A DNA stretch of 64,000 nucleotides from Natronohydrobacter thiooxidans (GCF_001884735.1 NZ_MJAP01000013.1:124001-188000), one strand, 5' to 3'; counted from the first letter of the stretch, positions 1 to 11,299 are shown. Program-made: numbers and translations. The notes: generated by a model from the sequence alone, not told the origin.

Positions 1-1
1 G

Positions 2-1957
<1,956 letters not shown>

Positions 1958-1971
1958 GGGAGGAGGAACCC

Positions 1972-2760
1972 ATGCATAATTTCGAGTTCGTGAAACCCTC
2001 GACCGTCGCGGATGCTGTCGCGGTATTGGCCAATGCCGAGGCGCAGCCCTTTGCAGGCGGCCAGACGCTGATCCCGTCGATGAAGGCGCGGCTCAATGCG
2101 CCGGAAATACTGGTCAGCCTGACCGGGATTGCCGAGATGAACGGCGTCAGGCGCGACGGCGGCGCGCTGGTGGTGGGGGCGACCACGACCCATGCCGCGG
2201 TCGCCCGCGACGCCGCCAGTCATTTTCCGGCCCTCGCGGCGCTCGCTGGCCAGATCGGCGATCCGGCGGTGCGCACGCGCGGCACGCTTGGCGGCAGTCT
2301 GGCCAATAACGACCCGTCGGCCTGCTATCCGGCAGCCGTACTTGGCACAGGCGCAACCATCGTGACCAATGCCCGCGAAATCGCGGCAGATGACTATTTT
2401 CAGGGCATGTTCACCACAGCGCTGGACGAGGGCGAGATCATCACCTCGGTCCGCTTCCCGATCCCCGAGAAAGCGGCCTATGCGAAATTCCTGCAACCGG
2501 CCTCGCGCTTCGCGCTGACGGGCGTCTTCGTGGCAAAATATGCCTCGGGCGTGCGCGTGGCCGTGACCGGGGCGTCCGAGGGCGGCGTGTTCCGCTGGGC
2601 CGAGGCCGAGGCGGCGCTGTCGTCGGGTTTTGACGCTGACAGTATCGGGCGGCTCTCGCACCCCTCGGACGGAATGATTGCAGACTTGCATGGTACAGCG
2701 GAATATCGCGCCCATCTGGTCCGGGTGATGACCCAGCGCGCGGTGCGCGCCGCACACTGA
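1972..2760 (+). CDS. coxM: CoxM-type FAD-binding medium subunit
   Basis: FAD-binding subunit that passes electrons from the molybdenum and Fe-S subunits to the acceptor. It has 262 residues, slightly short of the usual CoxM length of about 285. The two flavin-binding motifs of the family are seen as AGGQTLIPSMK (residues about 28-38) and TRGTLGGSLANNDPSA (about 102-117). The start follows a GGAGGAGG Shine-Dalgarno 14 nt after the coxL stop, and a strong intrinsic terminator lies 25 nt after the gene. Order here is L then M; form I operons are typically M-S-L, which again fits a form II operon. Confidence 0.93.
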   Translation: MHNFEFVKPSTVADAVAVLANAEAQPFAGGQTLIPSMKARLNAPEILVSLTGIAEMNGVRRDGGALVVGATTTHAAVARDAASHFPALAALAGQIGDPAVRTRGTLGGSLANNDPSACYPAAVLGTGATIVTNAREIAADDYFQGMFTTALDEGEIITSVRFPIPEKAAYAKFLQPASRFALTGVFVAKYASGVRVAVTGASEGGVFRWAEAEAALSSGFDADSIGRLSHPSDGMIADLHGTAEYRAHLVRVMTQRAVRAAH

Positions 2761-2784
2761 TCCGCAACTTCTGTGCGAAAATGA

Positions 2785-2809
2785 GAGAGGGCCCGCGCGG
2801 CCCTCTTTT
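2785..2809 (+). terminator. Intrinsic terminator of the cox operon
   Basis: Perfect GAGGGCC / GGCCCTC stem (2787-2793 with 2799-2805), 5-nt loop, followed by TTTT. It sits directly after coxM and before the GST gene. Confidence 0.85.
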
Positions 2810-2879
2810 GCATATCGCACTTGGCTTCGGCGTCAGGATGCTTAGCTTGTGCAGCAACCGCAAAACCCCCGGAGGCTCC

Positions 2880-3581
2880 ATGAGCATCGACCTTTACTAC
2901 TGGCCCACGCCGAATGGCTGGAAAATCTCTATCGCGCTTGAAGAAATGGCGCTGCCCTATCAGGTGCATCTGGTCAACATCAACGCGGGCGACCAGTTCA
3001 ATCCCGACTTCCTGAAAATCGCACCGAACAACCGCATGCCCGCAATCGTGGATCATGACGGGCCGGACGGTGCGCCGATCTCGATCTTCGAATCCGGCGC
3101 CATCCTGCAATATCTGGCGCGCAAGACCGGTCAATTCTACGGCGCGACCGAGCGTGACCGCGTGGCGGTGGATCAGTGGCTGATGTGGCAGATGGGCGGT
3201 GTGGGGCCGATGGCCGGGCAGGCGCATCATTTCCTGAAATACGCGCCGTCGCTGGAACCGCCGCAGGATCTGCCCTATGCCAAGGATCGCTACCAGCGCG
3301 AGGTCGCGCGGCTCTATGGCGTGCTTGACCGCCAGCTTGCGCAGCATGAATTCGTCGCAGGCGATTTCTATTCCATCGCCGATATGGCGATCTGGCCCTG
3401 GGCCTCGCTCTGGGAAGGGCAGGAACAGACGTTGGAGGACAAGCCGAACCTGAAACGCTGGCTTGACGCGGTTGGCGCGCGGGCTGCGGTACAACGCGGG
3501 CGGGCGCTTGGGGCGGAGTTGCGCTCGGATGCGATCAAAGACCGTGAGGCGCAGAAAATCCTGTTCGGCAAGCGCGGCTGA
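2880..3581 (+). CDS. Glutathione S-transferase family protein (YfcG/GstB-like)
   Basis: Soluble GST-fold protein of 233 residues, probably a glutathione-dependent disulfide-bond oxidoreductase or detoxifying transferase. The N-terminal thioredoxin-like domain (residues 1-85) begins IDLYYWPTPNGWKISIALEE and contains the cis-Pro segment NNRMPAIVD and the glutathione-contacting ESGAILQYLA helix. The all-helical C-terminal domain follows, with the N-capping-box-like segment GDFYSIADMAIWPW. The start is set by a CCGGAGG Shine-Dalgarno 5 nt upstream; the longer in-frame reading upstream runs through the cox terminator. It is separated from the cox operon by that terminator, so a functional link is not implied. 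Confidence 0.9.
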   Translation: MSIDLYYWPTPNGWKISIALEEMALPYQVHLVNINAGDQFNPDFLKIAPNNRMPAIVDHDGPDGAPISIFESGAILQYLARKTGQFYGATERDRVAVDQWLMWQMGGVGPMAGQAHHFLKYAPSLEPPQDLPYAKDRYQREVARLYGVLDRQLAQHEFVAGDFYSIADMAIWPWASLWEGQEQTLEDKPNLKRWLDAVGARAAVQRGRALGAELRSDAIKDREAQKILFGKRG

Positions 3582-3632
3582 GGATTTCGGGAAGGTGGGG
3601 ACCACCCCGCCTTCCCGCCGCCGGACAGCGCC

Positions 3633-4238
3633 TTATTGTTTGGGATTGGTATTGTAGCGCTCGAAGAGCTTGCCTTGCAGCATCAGGAAGGCAAAAAGCG
3701 CGAAGGGCAGGCCGAAGGTGCGGAAATTCACCCAGGCATCGGTCGTCATCGTGCGCCAGACCAGTTCATTGGCGACCGCCATTGCGACGAACATCAGCGC
3801 CATGCGCTTGGTAAGCAGAATCCAGCCCTCATGGGTCAGCGGCAGCGCGCCTTCCATCACCAGCTCCAGCCAGCTTTGCCCGCGCGCAAGCCCGATAAAG
3901 AGCAGGCTCGCGAAAATGCCGTAAACGGCGGTTGGCTTCATCTTGAAGAAGCGCTCGTCATTCAGCCAGACGGTCAGCCCGCCGAAGATGACGACCATGA
4001 CCAGCGTGACAAGCTGCAACCGGCTCAGCCGCCCCGAGAGTTTCCAAAGCACAAATGTCGCAAGCGCCATCAGCGGGATGAAAGCCGCAGTCAGCAGGAT
4101 GAACGCATCATATTCCGTGCCGCCGATCAGGAAACTCTGCCCGCGCGTCGAGATATAGCCCACGAAAAACAGAAAGACCGGCCCCAGTTCCAGACCGATC
4201 TTGACCGCAGGCGAAACCTGTTTTTCCGACATCGACAT
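3633..4238 (-). CDS. yciB: Inner membrane-spanning protein YciB / septation protein A
   Basis: Integral membrane protein of 201 residues of the YciB (IspZ, septation protein A) family, implicated in cell envelope and division integrity. The family opening KIGLELGPVFLFFVGY is present, followed by about five hydrophobic segments. The motif FKMKPTAVYGIFASLLFIGL and the C-terminal NELVWRTMTTDAWVNFRTFGLP are characteristic. The gene converges on the GST gene (51 nt apart) and follows the 1074-residue membrane protein by 33 nt in the same direction, so the two could be co-transcribed. Confidence 0.93.
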   Translation of the reverse strand: MSMSEKQVSPAVKIGLELGPVFLFFVGYISTRGQSFLIGGTEYDAFILLTAAFIPLMALATFVLWKLSGRLSRLQLVTLVMVVIFGGLTVWLNDERFFKMKPTAVYGIFASLLFIGLARGQSWLELVMEGALPLTHEGWILLTKRMALMFVAMAVANELVWRTMTTDAWVNFRTFGLPFALFAFLMLQGKLFERYNTNPKQ

Positions 4239-4271
4239 TCCTCTCAGGTCATTTCCCGGACTTATCGCGGC

Positions 4272-7200
4272 TCAGGAGGCGATGCGCAACACCACATCGC
4301 GCCCGCGTCTGGAGTAGCGCAGTTCATTTTCGCTGATCGCGGTGACACTTCCGTTATCGAGCGAATCCCCGACCCGGACTGTCACCACCCGCCCGTTCGA
4401 AAGCCGTACCAGTGCCCTGCGGCTTGACGATGTGCCCATCACCCCGATCAGGTTGATCTGGCGCAGATTGATGGCGCGGGCCTGCGTCGCCTCGCGCGCG
4501 ACCGAGGCCGAAGACGGGATCGGCGGGGCGGCGGGCACGGCGGCGCGCGCGGTCTGGACCGGGGCCTGTGCTTCTGGCGCCGGGGCGGCAGCAACAGCGG
4601 CGGGGGTCTGGGTTGTGCTGCGTGGTTGCGCCGCACGCAGGGCGCGCTGCACCACGGCGGCGAATTGTCCCGGTCGCGCAGTGGGACGGGCCGATGCGGC
4701 AACGGCCAGTTCGGTGGCATCAAAGACCGGTTCGGCCTCTGCAGCGCGCGCGGCCTCGGCCAGTTCGGCGACCATCGAGGGGCGCGCCGCCGGACGCAGC
4801 GCAGTCAGCGCAACGCCGCCCGGAGGCGGCGTGTCAAGCTCTGCCTGATCCGCACTCGGATCAGGATGGGATTCGTCGGTTGTCGGGGGGGCCAGCGCCT
4901 CTGAGTCCGCGTCTGCGGCTGCAGGTTCGGGCGCGGCTTGTTCAGGGGCCAGCCCTTCCGGGCGCGCAGGCGGGACAACCGCAGGGCGCCCCTCGGTCAC
5001 GACAATCTCCAGACCGCTCTCATCCAGCGGGTCCGCAGCCGGATCAGGCATGGCCAGAGATTCGGCCAGATCTTCCGCCGCGATCCCGGCTTCCGGAGCA
5101 TCCGTTGCATCACCCGCGATCACGGCTTCCGCCGCAGCTTCCAGAGTTGCGGCTTCAAGCGCCGCTTCAACCGCAGCCTCTGTCTCTGGCGCCAGCCCTT
5201 CGGGCCGCGCGGGCGGCACTACTGCCGGGGTGCCCTCGGTCACGTCAATCTCCAGCGCCTCCTCGCCTTCGGGCAAGGACGGGCCAGTCTGGGTTTCGGC
5301 ATCCGGTGCGGCTTCTGCCGCCGGATCCGGGGCCTCGGCCTGCGCCAGCGCCGCCTGTTCAACTTCAGAGCGCAGCGGCGGCAAAGGCTCCGCGCCGAAA
5401 GGCGCCGGAGCCGAGGGCGCATCCGGAAGTGGCAGATGATCCTGCGGCGCCAGCAGCGCTGAACTGCGCACCCCGGCAACGCGCCCAGCGGGCTGTTCGC
5501 TCTCGGTGACAGGGGCATCTCCCGAAACCGCGTCTGCCTGATGGACCGGATCATCCAGCGGCGCAGGTTCCGGCGCATCAAGCGGCAGTTGCTGCGCGGC
5601 GTCTTCAAGGCCCAATGCAGCCTCGATATCTTCCAGGCTTTCAGGCAGGACCGTTTCAGGCTCTGCCTGACCTGTCACCAGAGGCGCGGATGCGGCTGGC
5701 GGGTCTGCCTGTTCCGAAACCTCGGTGGTCACCGGGCCAGTATTGAGAAAATACACGACCCAGATCGCCACCGCGACAAGGATCAGCCCGAGACCGACAA
5801 GGACCAGCAGCGCCCGACGCGGTGCGGCGCCTGTGTTCTCCGCCTGACCGCGCGCGCCGAAGATCGTCAGCCGCTCTGCCTCGTTGGAGGGGGGCGGTGA
5901 TTTGCCGCCTGCACGCGCCTGCAGGGTCTCCAGCGGATCCTTGCGTCCGGTGGTCGCCGCCCCAGAACTCATCTTGACCGGGGCGGGGCTCTTGGCCTCT
6001 GCAGCGGGTTTCGACTTGCTCTTGCCGTTCGCAGGCGTGCCGGTCTTTTCTGCCTTGGGCGCAGGCTCTGTCGGCACCGCCCTGCGCTGGGACGTCTCCG
6101 CCGGGGGCGTACCGTCGGCTTTGCTCAGGCCGCCGAAGGTGCGTTTCGACAAATCCTGAGCGCCCGAAAGCTTCGCGCGCCAGCTGCCAAGCAGATCGGA
6201 AGCGGGTTTCGGCGCTTGCGCCTCAGTAGGGGTCGCACCCGGTACGGGCGCGCTTGCACGACGGGACCGAAAGGCCACCGCGCCTTCACCCGTTCCGCTG
6301 GCGGCCTGCACCGGCTCTGCGTCGGCATTCACCGAGGATTGCTTTGAGGGCAGTACATCTGTCAGTTTCTGCCTCGCGCGCCCAAGGGCGCTCATACCGC
6401 CGGTCAATGGTCCTGCCGCAGCCTTCCGGCTCTCTGACGCGGCCTTGGCGGCACGGAGTTTTGCAATCAGGGAAGATTTCTGCGCATCGCCAGAGGGTGA
6501 TCCGGTCGACACCCTATCCCCGACCTTCCCGGCGGGTGGCTCGGTCGTCGACGCGGCAGGTGCGGGCGCTGCGGCTTTTGCATCCCCTTTGGCATCCGCC
6601 GGGCGCCCGGCCTTCTTCTCTGCCGTTTCGGGACCGTCCTTGCCAGTCGCTTGCGCATCCGCCGTGGCAGATTTCGCAGCCTCCAAGGATGCTTTCTTTT
6701 CCTTGCCGGTTTCGGATTTCTTCGGCGCAGGGTCTTGCGTTTTCGCTGCCGCTTCGGGGCCTGACTTGGGCTGCTTCTCCGGTTTTGCCTCTGCCTCTGC
6801 CTCTGCCTCGGATCTCGCAACCGGGGCTGGTGCGGATCCGGAGATTCGCGGTGCCTCGGGCTCTGCCGCCTGGTCCGGCGTCACCTCCGGATCAACCTGC
6901 GGTTTGGGTTCCGGCTCCGGTTGCTTGAGTTCCGGTTCCGGCAGGCGCGCAATTCCGGTTTCGCGCAACAGCGCGCTGTCACGCTCAAGCTGCGACACAT
7001 CGCCGATAATCGCGCGCGCGCCGCGCGTCGGGCCGAAAAACGGCTCCTGCGGGAAGCTGCCATTGGCGGGGGATGCAACGCTGCTGATCGGGTTCAGCCC
7101 GAAACCGCGCGCGAAATCCTCGGCCTCGACCAATGTTTCGCGCGCCACCACCGCCACATGGGCCATGCCATCGCTCACGGTCCAGTCGAAATCGAGTTCC

Positions 7201-7496
7201 TCGACCGGGTAGGGGGTGCGGCCGGCAAGCTGGGCACGGATCTCGTGGCTCTGCATGTCACGATTGCGCGCCGAGACCGGCAGATCGCAGAACAGGATCT
7301 GCTCGTCAGGCACCACAAGCTTGGTGCGCACACCTTCCGGGGCAAGCGCAGAGGCGATCTTGACCAGCCCCTGCATCTGCGCGGCCAGATCGGCGGCCTC
7401 CGGCGCGACTGCACCCACGCGCAACCATCCGGTTGCGTCGCGTTGCCACAGGGTGATGCCATCATCGGTCAGGCCAAGAGCGAAATTCGGTTTCAT
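4272..7496 (-). CDS. GspL/PilM-like half domain, TM helix and PilP/GspC-like C-terminal domain in one protein
   Basis: Large bitopic membrane protein (1074 residues) of unknown function. Residues 1-160 look like the first half of a GspL/PilM actin-like domain (LVVPDEQILFCDLPVS, EIRAQLAGRTPYPVEELDFDW, HVAVVARETL). A long Ala/Pro/Lys/Glu-rich, disordered cytoplasmic segment follows, then a single TM helix (LLVLVGLGLILVAVAIWVVY, about 568-587). The presumed periplasmic part is acidic and contains a repeated block, VTEGxPAVVPPARPEGLAPE, twice (nt about 5190-5250 and 4945-5010). The last 65 residues (INLIGVMGT...RALVRLSNGRVVTVRVGDSL) resemble PilP/GspC homology-region domains. No secretin or pilus genes are nearby. 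The pieces recall a secretion or pilus inner-membrane platform, but the job is unknown. Confidence 0.85.
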   Translation of the reverse strand: MKPNFALGLTDDGITLWQRDATGWLRVGAVAPEAADLAAQMQGLVKIASALAPEGVRTKLVVPDEQILFCDLPVSARNRDMQSHEIRAQLAGRTPYPVEELDFDWTVSDGMAHVAVVARETLVEAEDFARGFGLNPISSVASPANGSFPQEPFFGPTRGARAIIGDVSQLERDSALLRETGIARLPEPELKQPEPEPKPQVDPEVTPDQAAEPEAPRISGSAPAPVARSEAEAEAEAKPEKQPKSGPEAAAKTQDPAPKKSETGKEKKASLEAAKSATADAQATGKDGPETAEKKAGRPADAKGDAKAAAPAPAASTTEPPAGKVGDRVSTGSPSGDAQKSSLIAKLRAAKAASESRKAAAGPLTGGMSALGRARQKLTDVLPSKQSSVNADAEPVQAASGTGEGAVAFRSRRASAPVPGATPTEAQAPKPASDLLGSWRAKLSGAQDLSKRTFGGLSKADGTPPAETSQRRAVPTEPAPKAEKTGTPANGKSKSKPAAEAKSPAPVKMSSGAATTGRKDPLETLQARAGGKSPPPSNEAERLTIFGARGQAENTGAAPRRALLVLVGLGLILVAVAIWVVYFLNTGPVTTEVSEQADPPAASAPLVTGQAEPETVLPESLEDIEAALGLEDAAQQLPLDAPEPAPLDDPVHQADAVSGDAPVTESEQPAGRVAGVRSSALLAPQDHLPLPDAPSAPAPFGAEPLPPLRSEVEQAALAQAEAPDPAAEAAPDAETQTGPSLPEGEEALEIDVTEGTPAVVPPARPEGLAPETEAAVEAALEAATLEAAAEAVIAGDATDAPEAGIAAEDLAESLAMPDPAADPLDESGLEIVVTEGRPAVVPPARPEGLAPEQAAPEPAAADADSEALAPPTTDESHPDPSADQAELDTPPPGGVALTALRPAARPSMVAELAEAARAAEAEPVFDATELAVAASARPTARPGQFAAVVQRALRAAQPRSTTQTPAAVAAAPAPEAQAPVQTARAAVPAAPPIPSSASVAREATQARAINLRQINLIGVMGTSSSRRALVRLSNGRVVTVRVGDSLDNGSVTAISENELRYSRRGRDVVLRIAS

Positions 7497-7629
7497 GTCT
7501 GGCCTTTAGCACAGGATTCCACGAGATCGGGAGTCACAAATACCTCAGTTCCTTGAACCGGGGCAAAAAATCGCCCATCAGGTCCGTGTTCTGCGCGCAC
7601 AGGGACATGACTCTGTGCGCGCAAATGAC

Positions 7630-8916
7630 TTACGCAGTGGCCTTCGCCAGCGCCTGATCCAGATCCGCGATGATATCTTCCGGGTCTTCCAGCCCGATCG
7701 ACAGGCGCACCACATCCGGCGCGGCTCCGGCGGCGATCTGCTGGGCCTCGGTCAATTGCCGGTGTGTGGTCGAAGCGGAATGGATGATCAGCGAGCGCGT
7801 ATCGCCCAGATTGGCCACATGACTGAACAGATTGACGGAATCGATCAGTTTCACGCAGGCTTCATAGCCTGCCTTCAGCGAGAAGGTGAAAAGCGCCGAC
7901 GCGCCTTTGGGGCAGATCCGCGCCACCCGGTCATGATAGGGCGACGACGGCAGTCCCGCATAGGTGACATAGGCCACGCGCGGATCCTGCTCCAGCCACT
8001 TGGCTACTTTCACGGCATTGGCGCAATGGCGTTCCATCCGCAGCGATAGCGTCTCGATGCCCATCAGCGTGTAATGCGCCGCTTGCGGATTCATGGTCAT
8101 GCCCAGATCACGCAGCCCGATGGCGATGGAATGAAAGGTAAAGGCCAGATGCCCGAAGGTCTCGTGGAATTTCAGACCGTGATAGGCGGGTTCCGGCTCC
8201 GAGAAAGAGGGAAATTTGCCGTTCGACCAGTTGAACTTGCCCGAATCGATGATGCAGCCGCCCGTTACCGTGCCATTGCCGGTCAGGTATTTCGTCAGCG
8301 AATGCACCACCAGCGTCGCGCCATGCTCGATAGGGCGGCACAGATAGGGGGTCGCGGTGGTGTTGTCGACGATCAGCGGAATGCCATTGCGATCCGCGAT
8401 GGCGGCCAGCGCGTCGATATCCGTGATATAGCCGCCCGGATTGGCGATGGATTCGCAGAAAATCGCGCGGGTATTGTCGTCAATCGCGGCCTCGACCGCC
8501 GCCAGATCCTCGGTATCGACGAATTTCGCCGACCAGCCAAAGCGCTTGATCGTCTGGCTGAACTGCGTGACCGTGCCACCATAAAGCCGGTTCGAGGTCA
8601 CGATATTCAGCCCCGGACCCATCAGCGGAAACAGCGCCATGATCTGCGCGGCATGGCCCGAAGAACAGCAGACCGCGCCTGCACCGCCTTCGAGCGTCGC
8701 CATGCGCTCCTGCAGCGCAGAGACGGTCGGGTTGGTCAGGCGCGAATAGATATAGCCCAGTTCCTGCAGATTGAAGAGCGCCGCCGCGTGATCCGCATCG
8801 CGAAAGACAAAGGCGGTGGACTGGTAGATCGGCACCTGCCGCGCGCCGGTGGCAGGATCGGGCCGCGCGCCCGCATGGATCTGCAATGTGTCGAAACCGG
8901 GCTGCTTGTCGCTCAT
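7630..8916 (-). CDS. metY: O-acetylhomoserine sulfhydrylase / aminocarboxypropyltransferase
   Basis: PLP-dependent Cys/Met-metabolism enzyme (428 residues) that makes homocysteine, or methionine, from O-acetylhomoserine and sulfide or methanethiol. The PLP lysine lies in SLTKYLTGNGTVTGG, and the fold is supported by CCSSGHAAQIMALFPL, the IVDNTTATPYLCRP segment and the SIGLEDPEDIIADLDQAL C-terminus. The ATG at 8916 (MSDKQPGF) is preferred because GGAGG lies 7 nt upstream; an ATG at 8922 is only 1 nt from it. A TTGCCC-N17-TAGCTT promoter lies just upstream. No SAM riboswitch could be recognised in the short leader. Confidence 0.95.
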   Translation of the reverse strand: MSDKQPGFDTLQIHAGARPDPATGARQVPIYQSTAFVFRDADHAAALFNLQELGYIYSRLTNPTVSALQERMATLEGGAGAVCCSSGHAAQIMALFPLMGPGLNIVTSNRLYGGTVTQFSQTIKRFGWSAKFVDTEDLAAVEAAIDDNTRAIFCESIANPGGYITDIDALAAIADRNGIPLIVDNTTATPYLCRPIEHGATLVVHSLTKYLTGNGTVTGGCIIDSGKFNWSNGKFPSFSEPEPAYHGLKFHETFGHLAFTFHSIAIGLRDLGMTMNPQAAHYTLMGIETLSLRMERHCANAVKVAKWLEQDPRVAYVTYAGLPSSPYHDRVARICPKGASALFTFSLKAGYEACVKLIDSVNLFSHVANLGDTRSLIIHSASTTHRQLTEAQQIAAGAAPDVVRLSIGLEDPEDIIADLDQALAKATA

Positions 8917-8947
8917 CGCCATACCTCCGCTATTGGCTGTCGCGGCG

Positions 8948-8976
8948 AAGCTAGACGAGGGCTTGGCGCAGGGCAA
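8948..8976 (-). promoter_or_regulatory. Predicted sigma-70 promoter of metY
   Basis: On the minus strand TTGCCC (8976-8971) and TAGCTT (8953-8948) are separated by 17 nt, a common Rhodobacterales housekeeping promoter form, about 30 nt before the metY start. Confidence 0.55.
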
Positions 8977-9002
8977 GCGTGGAGTGCGGCGCTGTCCCGC
9001 GA

Positions 9003-9272
9003 TCAGGCCGCTTCGGTGGTCTGCGTCGGCGGTGTCGCGGGGTTGTCCTCTGGTTTCGCCGGTGACGGCAGGGCCTTCGCTTCATCCGGCATCTGCTCGG
9101 GCAGGGCGATGGTGAACGTGCCCTCTTCGGGGTAGATCGTGATCTTCGCCTTGGGGCTCAGACCGGCAAGGATATCGTTCAGTTCCTGTTGCGCCCGAAG
9201 AACCGTCTCGCGCTGGGTTTCGCGCTTGACTTCGGGCTTCTTGTCCTTTGCGCCGAACAGAAACTTGAACAT
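9003..9272 (-). CDS. Conserved small hypothetical protein (89 aa)
   Basis: Small soluble protein with a basic N-terminus (MFKFLFGAKDKKPEVKRE), a predicted helix (RETVLRAQQELNDILAGL), a short beta-rich stretch (AKITIYPEEGTFTIALPE) and a Pro/Thr-rich tail. I recognise no named domain and cannot assign a function. Support for it being real: AAAAGGGG Shine-Dalgarno upstream, strong GC3 bias like its neighbours, and a clean short frame between metY and a gene-free stretch. It is transcribed in the direction of metY but ends 27 nt before the metY promoter, so it may be separate. Confidence 0.75.
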   Translation of the reverse strand: MFKFLFGAKDKKPEVKRETQRETVLRAQQELNDILAGLSPKAKITIYPEEGTFTIALPEQMPDEAKALPSPAKPEDNPATPPTQTTEAA

Positions 9273-9658
9273 GGCAATATCCCCTTTTTCTGATGATACC
9301 TTTGGCTTTACACGCTGAACCGGTATGGGAAAAGGGCCTGTGCTGCCGCGCGGGGTTTCGCCTTTACATCATGGTCAGCAAGAACCCGCCTGCACAGGGC
9401 GCTTGCCCGCCGTCCTGACAGGCCGCGAGGCGATCCTAAGCGCAGTTTCAGCGCTGTCTTGCGCGAAACTCGGCATCTTGTCGCTCATTTTGGTCACGCC
9501 GGTCTCGCAACTGCTCACGGCTGCGCGATTTTCTGCCGTTGGGCTTTGAAATCTCGCTGGCATAACGCTAAGAAACTAGCGAATGGTTCTCTGCCACCCG
9601 ACCATCCGGGTCTGGTGTGGCGCAAAAAGGGCCGGGTCAATTGGAGGCAAGACAGCAG
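9273..9658. other. Intergenic stretch, no gene seen
   Basis: 386 nt between two divergent genes. It must hold both promoters. A 74-codon plus-strand frame inside it has no Shine-Dalgarno and no recognisable protein character. The inverted-repeat-like segment GCGCAGTTTCAGCGCTGTCTTGCGC near 9440-9465 is imperfect. No RNA gene is recognised. Confidence 0.5.
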
Positions 9659-10201
9659 ATGGCGTCACTGGGTCATTTCGGAGCGACCGTTGCAGTCGCG
9701 GCAAGTTTTCTCGTCACGGGGCTGACCGCCCCGGCTCAGGCGCAGGAATCCACCAATCGCGTCGCCGCCGAGACGGATTGGAGCGTCTTCGTCGAGAATT
9801 CGCCGAGCAAGGAATGCTGGGCGGTTTCCGCACCGCGCGAGACCGTCAACACCCGCGACGGGCAACCGGTGCAGGTGCGGCGCGGCGACATCCTGATGTT
9901 CGCCACCTACCGGCCAGGTCGCACCACACCCGAGATTTCCTTCACCGGGGGCTATCCTTTCGCACCGGATTCGACCGTCGGGATCACCATCGGCAGCAAT
10001 GAATTCCAGCTGTTCGTCGATGGCCAATGGGCCTGGGCGGGCTCGCCCGAGGATGACCAGCGCATCTTCACGGCCATGCGCGCTGGTGCAGAAGCGGTGC
10101 TGACCGCACGTTCCTCGCGCGGGACCAATACGCGCGACACATTCTCGCTCTTTGGCTTCACCGCCGCATCCGAGGAAGCCGGGCGCCAATGCGCCAGCTG
10201 A
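9659..10201 (+). CDS. Invasion-associated locus B (IalB) family periplasmic protein
   Basis: Exported protein of 180 residues with an N-terminal signal peptide (hydrophobic VAVAASFLVTGL ending APAQAQ). The mature part matches the IalB family pattern: WSVFVENSPSKECWAVS, a GDILMFATYRPGR strand, SFTGGYPFAPDSTVGITIGSNEFQLFVDGQWAW, and the C-terminal GFTAASEEAGRQC. In alphaproteobacteria these are widespread periplasmic or surface proteins of unclear role, despite a name derived from Bartonella. The start at 9659 follows GGAGG at 9641-9646 with an 11-nt spacer; an upstream in-frame start would bury that site. Confidence 0.88.
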   Translation: MASLGHFGATVAVAASFLVTGLTAPAQAQESTNRVAAETDWSVFVENSPSKECWAVSAPRETVNTRDGQPVQVRRGDILMFATYRPGRTTPEISFTGGYPFAPDSTVGITIGSNEFQLFVDGQWAWAGSPEDDQRIFTAMRAGAEAVLTARSSRGTNTRDTFSLFGFTAASEEAGRQCAS

Positions 10202-10217
10202 CCCCGCAGCGTCGCGG

Positions 10218-10841
10218 CTAACGCCGCGGCGGGCGGCTTTTATAGACCGGCAGGCACCAGCCATAGAACATCGAGCCTGCGCGCAGCGCGCAGGTCGTGA
10301 CTGCGCAGCCCAGCAGGATTACCAGCATCGATTCTGTCACCTGCGCCAGTGCCAGCGCCGCCAGCGCGCCGCTGAAGGCCGCAGTGGCATAAAGCTCGCC
10401 CTTTTTCAGCACCAAGGGCACCTCATTGCAGACCACATCGCGCATCAGCCCGCCGAATGTGCCCGTTGCCACCCCCATGATCAGCACGATCGGCCAGCTT
10501 TGCCCCATCCCCATCGCGACGCCGACGCCCGCTGGCACGGCCACGGCCAGCGCAAGCGCGTCCAGCCATTCCAGCGTGCGGATCCGCGATTCCAGCAGAT
10601 GCGCGGTGAAAAACACCAGCACCGCCGCCAGAGAGGCTGACAAGATCATGCCGGGATCGGCCACCCAGAACACCTGATCGCGGTTCAGGATCACATCGCG
10701 GATCGTACCGCCCCCCACCGCCGTCAGGCAGGCCAGAAACACAAAGCCCACGATATCAAGCTGCGCGCGCGACGCGGCCAGCGCCCCGGTCAGTCCGAAG
10801 ATGAACACCGATGCGTAATCCAGCCCCTGCAGCAGCGTCAT
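10218..10841 (-). CDS. TRIC-type trimeric intracellular cation channel family protein (UPF0126/YicG)
   Basis: Small integral membrane protein of 207 residues with seven hydrophobic segments arranged as two repeats. The family's glycine-rich signatures are seen as [12 protein letters not shown] and [20 protein letters not shown]. Prokaryotic members form trimeric cation-permeable channels. The ATG overlaps the rnhA stop by 4 nt, so the two genes are co-transcribed and probably translationally coupled. Confidence 0.92.
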   Translation of the reverse strand: MTLLQGLDYASVFIFGLTGALAASRAQLDIVGFVFLACLTAVGGGTIRDVILNRDQVFWVADPGMILSASLAAVLVFFTAHLLESRIRTLEWLDALALAVAVPAGVGVAMGMGQSWPIVLIMGVATGTFGGLMRDVVCNEVPLVLKKGELYATAAFSGALAALALAQVTESMLVILLGCAVTTCALRAGSMFYGWCLPVYKSRPPRR

Positions 10842-11299
10842 GTCTTGACCGGCTTGAAGGGCGCCATGCCCGCGCGCGCCAGTTCATCGGCGCGTTCGTT
10901 TTCGGGGTGCCCGGCATGGCCCTTGATCCATTCCCATGTCACGCGATGCTGCGCCTGTGCCGCGTCCAGCCGTTGCCACAATTCGACATTCTTCACCGGT
11001 TTTTTGTCCGCTGTGCGCCAGCCATTGCGCTTCCAGCCATGGATCCAGATTGTGACCCCGTTCTTCACATAGGCGCTGTCGGTGACAATGGTGATCGTGC
11101 TTGGCTGGCGCAGGGTTTCCAGCGCCGTGATCGCGGCCATCAGTTCCATGCGGTTATTGGTGGTGTCGGCCTCACCGCCCGAAAGCTCGCGTTCCTTGAT
11201 AATCGCGCCCCCGCGCAAGGCGCGCATCAGCACGCCCCAGCCGCCGGGGCCGGGATTGCCGGAACAGGCGCCGTCCGTATAGGCGATCACCTCAGTCAT
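10838..11299 (-). CDS. rnhA: Ribonuclease HI
   Basis: Cleaves RNA in RNA-DNA hybrids (primer removal, R-loop resolution); cytoplasmic. It has 153 residues, the standard bacterial length. Acidic active-site residues are visible: Asp in [16 protein letters not shown], Glu in [10 protein letters not shown], Asp in [12 protein letters not shown], and the C-terminal His/Asp region [16 protein letters not shown]. The start at 11299 ([10 protein letters not shown]) is the family start; in-frame sequence upstream belongs to the overlapping GST gene. It overlaps that GST by 8 nt and the TRIC gene by 4 nt. Confidence 0.96.
   Translation of the reverse strand: MTEVIAYTDGACSGNPGPGGWGVLMRALRGGAIIKERELSGGEADTTNNRMELMAAITALETLRQPSTITIVTDSAYVKNGVTIWIHGWKRNGWRTADKKPVKNVELWQRLDAAQAQHRVTWEWIKGHAGHPENERADELARAGMAPFKPVKT

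Noticed and set aside
8917..9002. SAM riboswitch upstream of metY
   Set aside because: The leader after the predicted promoter is only about 25 nt, and no SAM-II or SAM-V core was seen.
9325..9549. Plus-strand frame of 74 codons
   Set aside because: No ribosome-binding site, no recognisable protein features and no coupling to neighbours.
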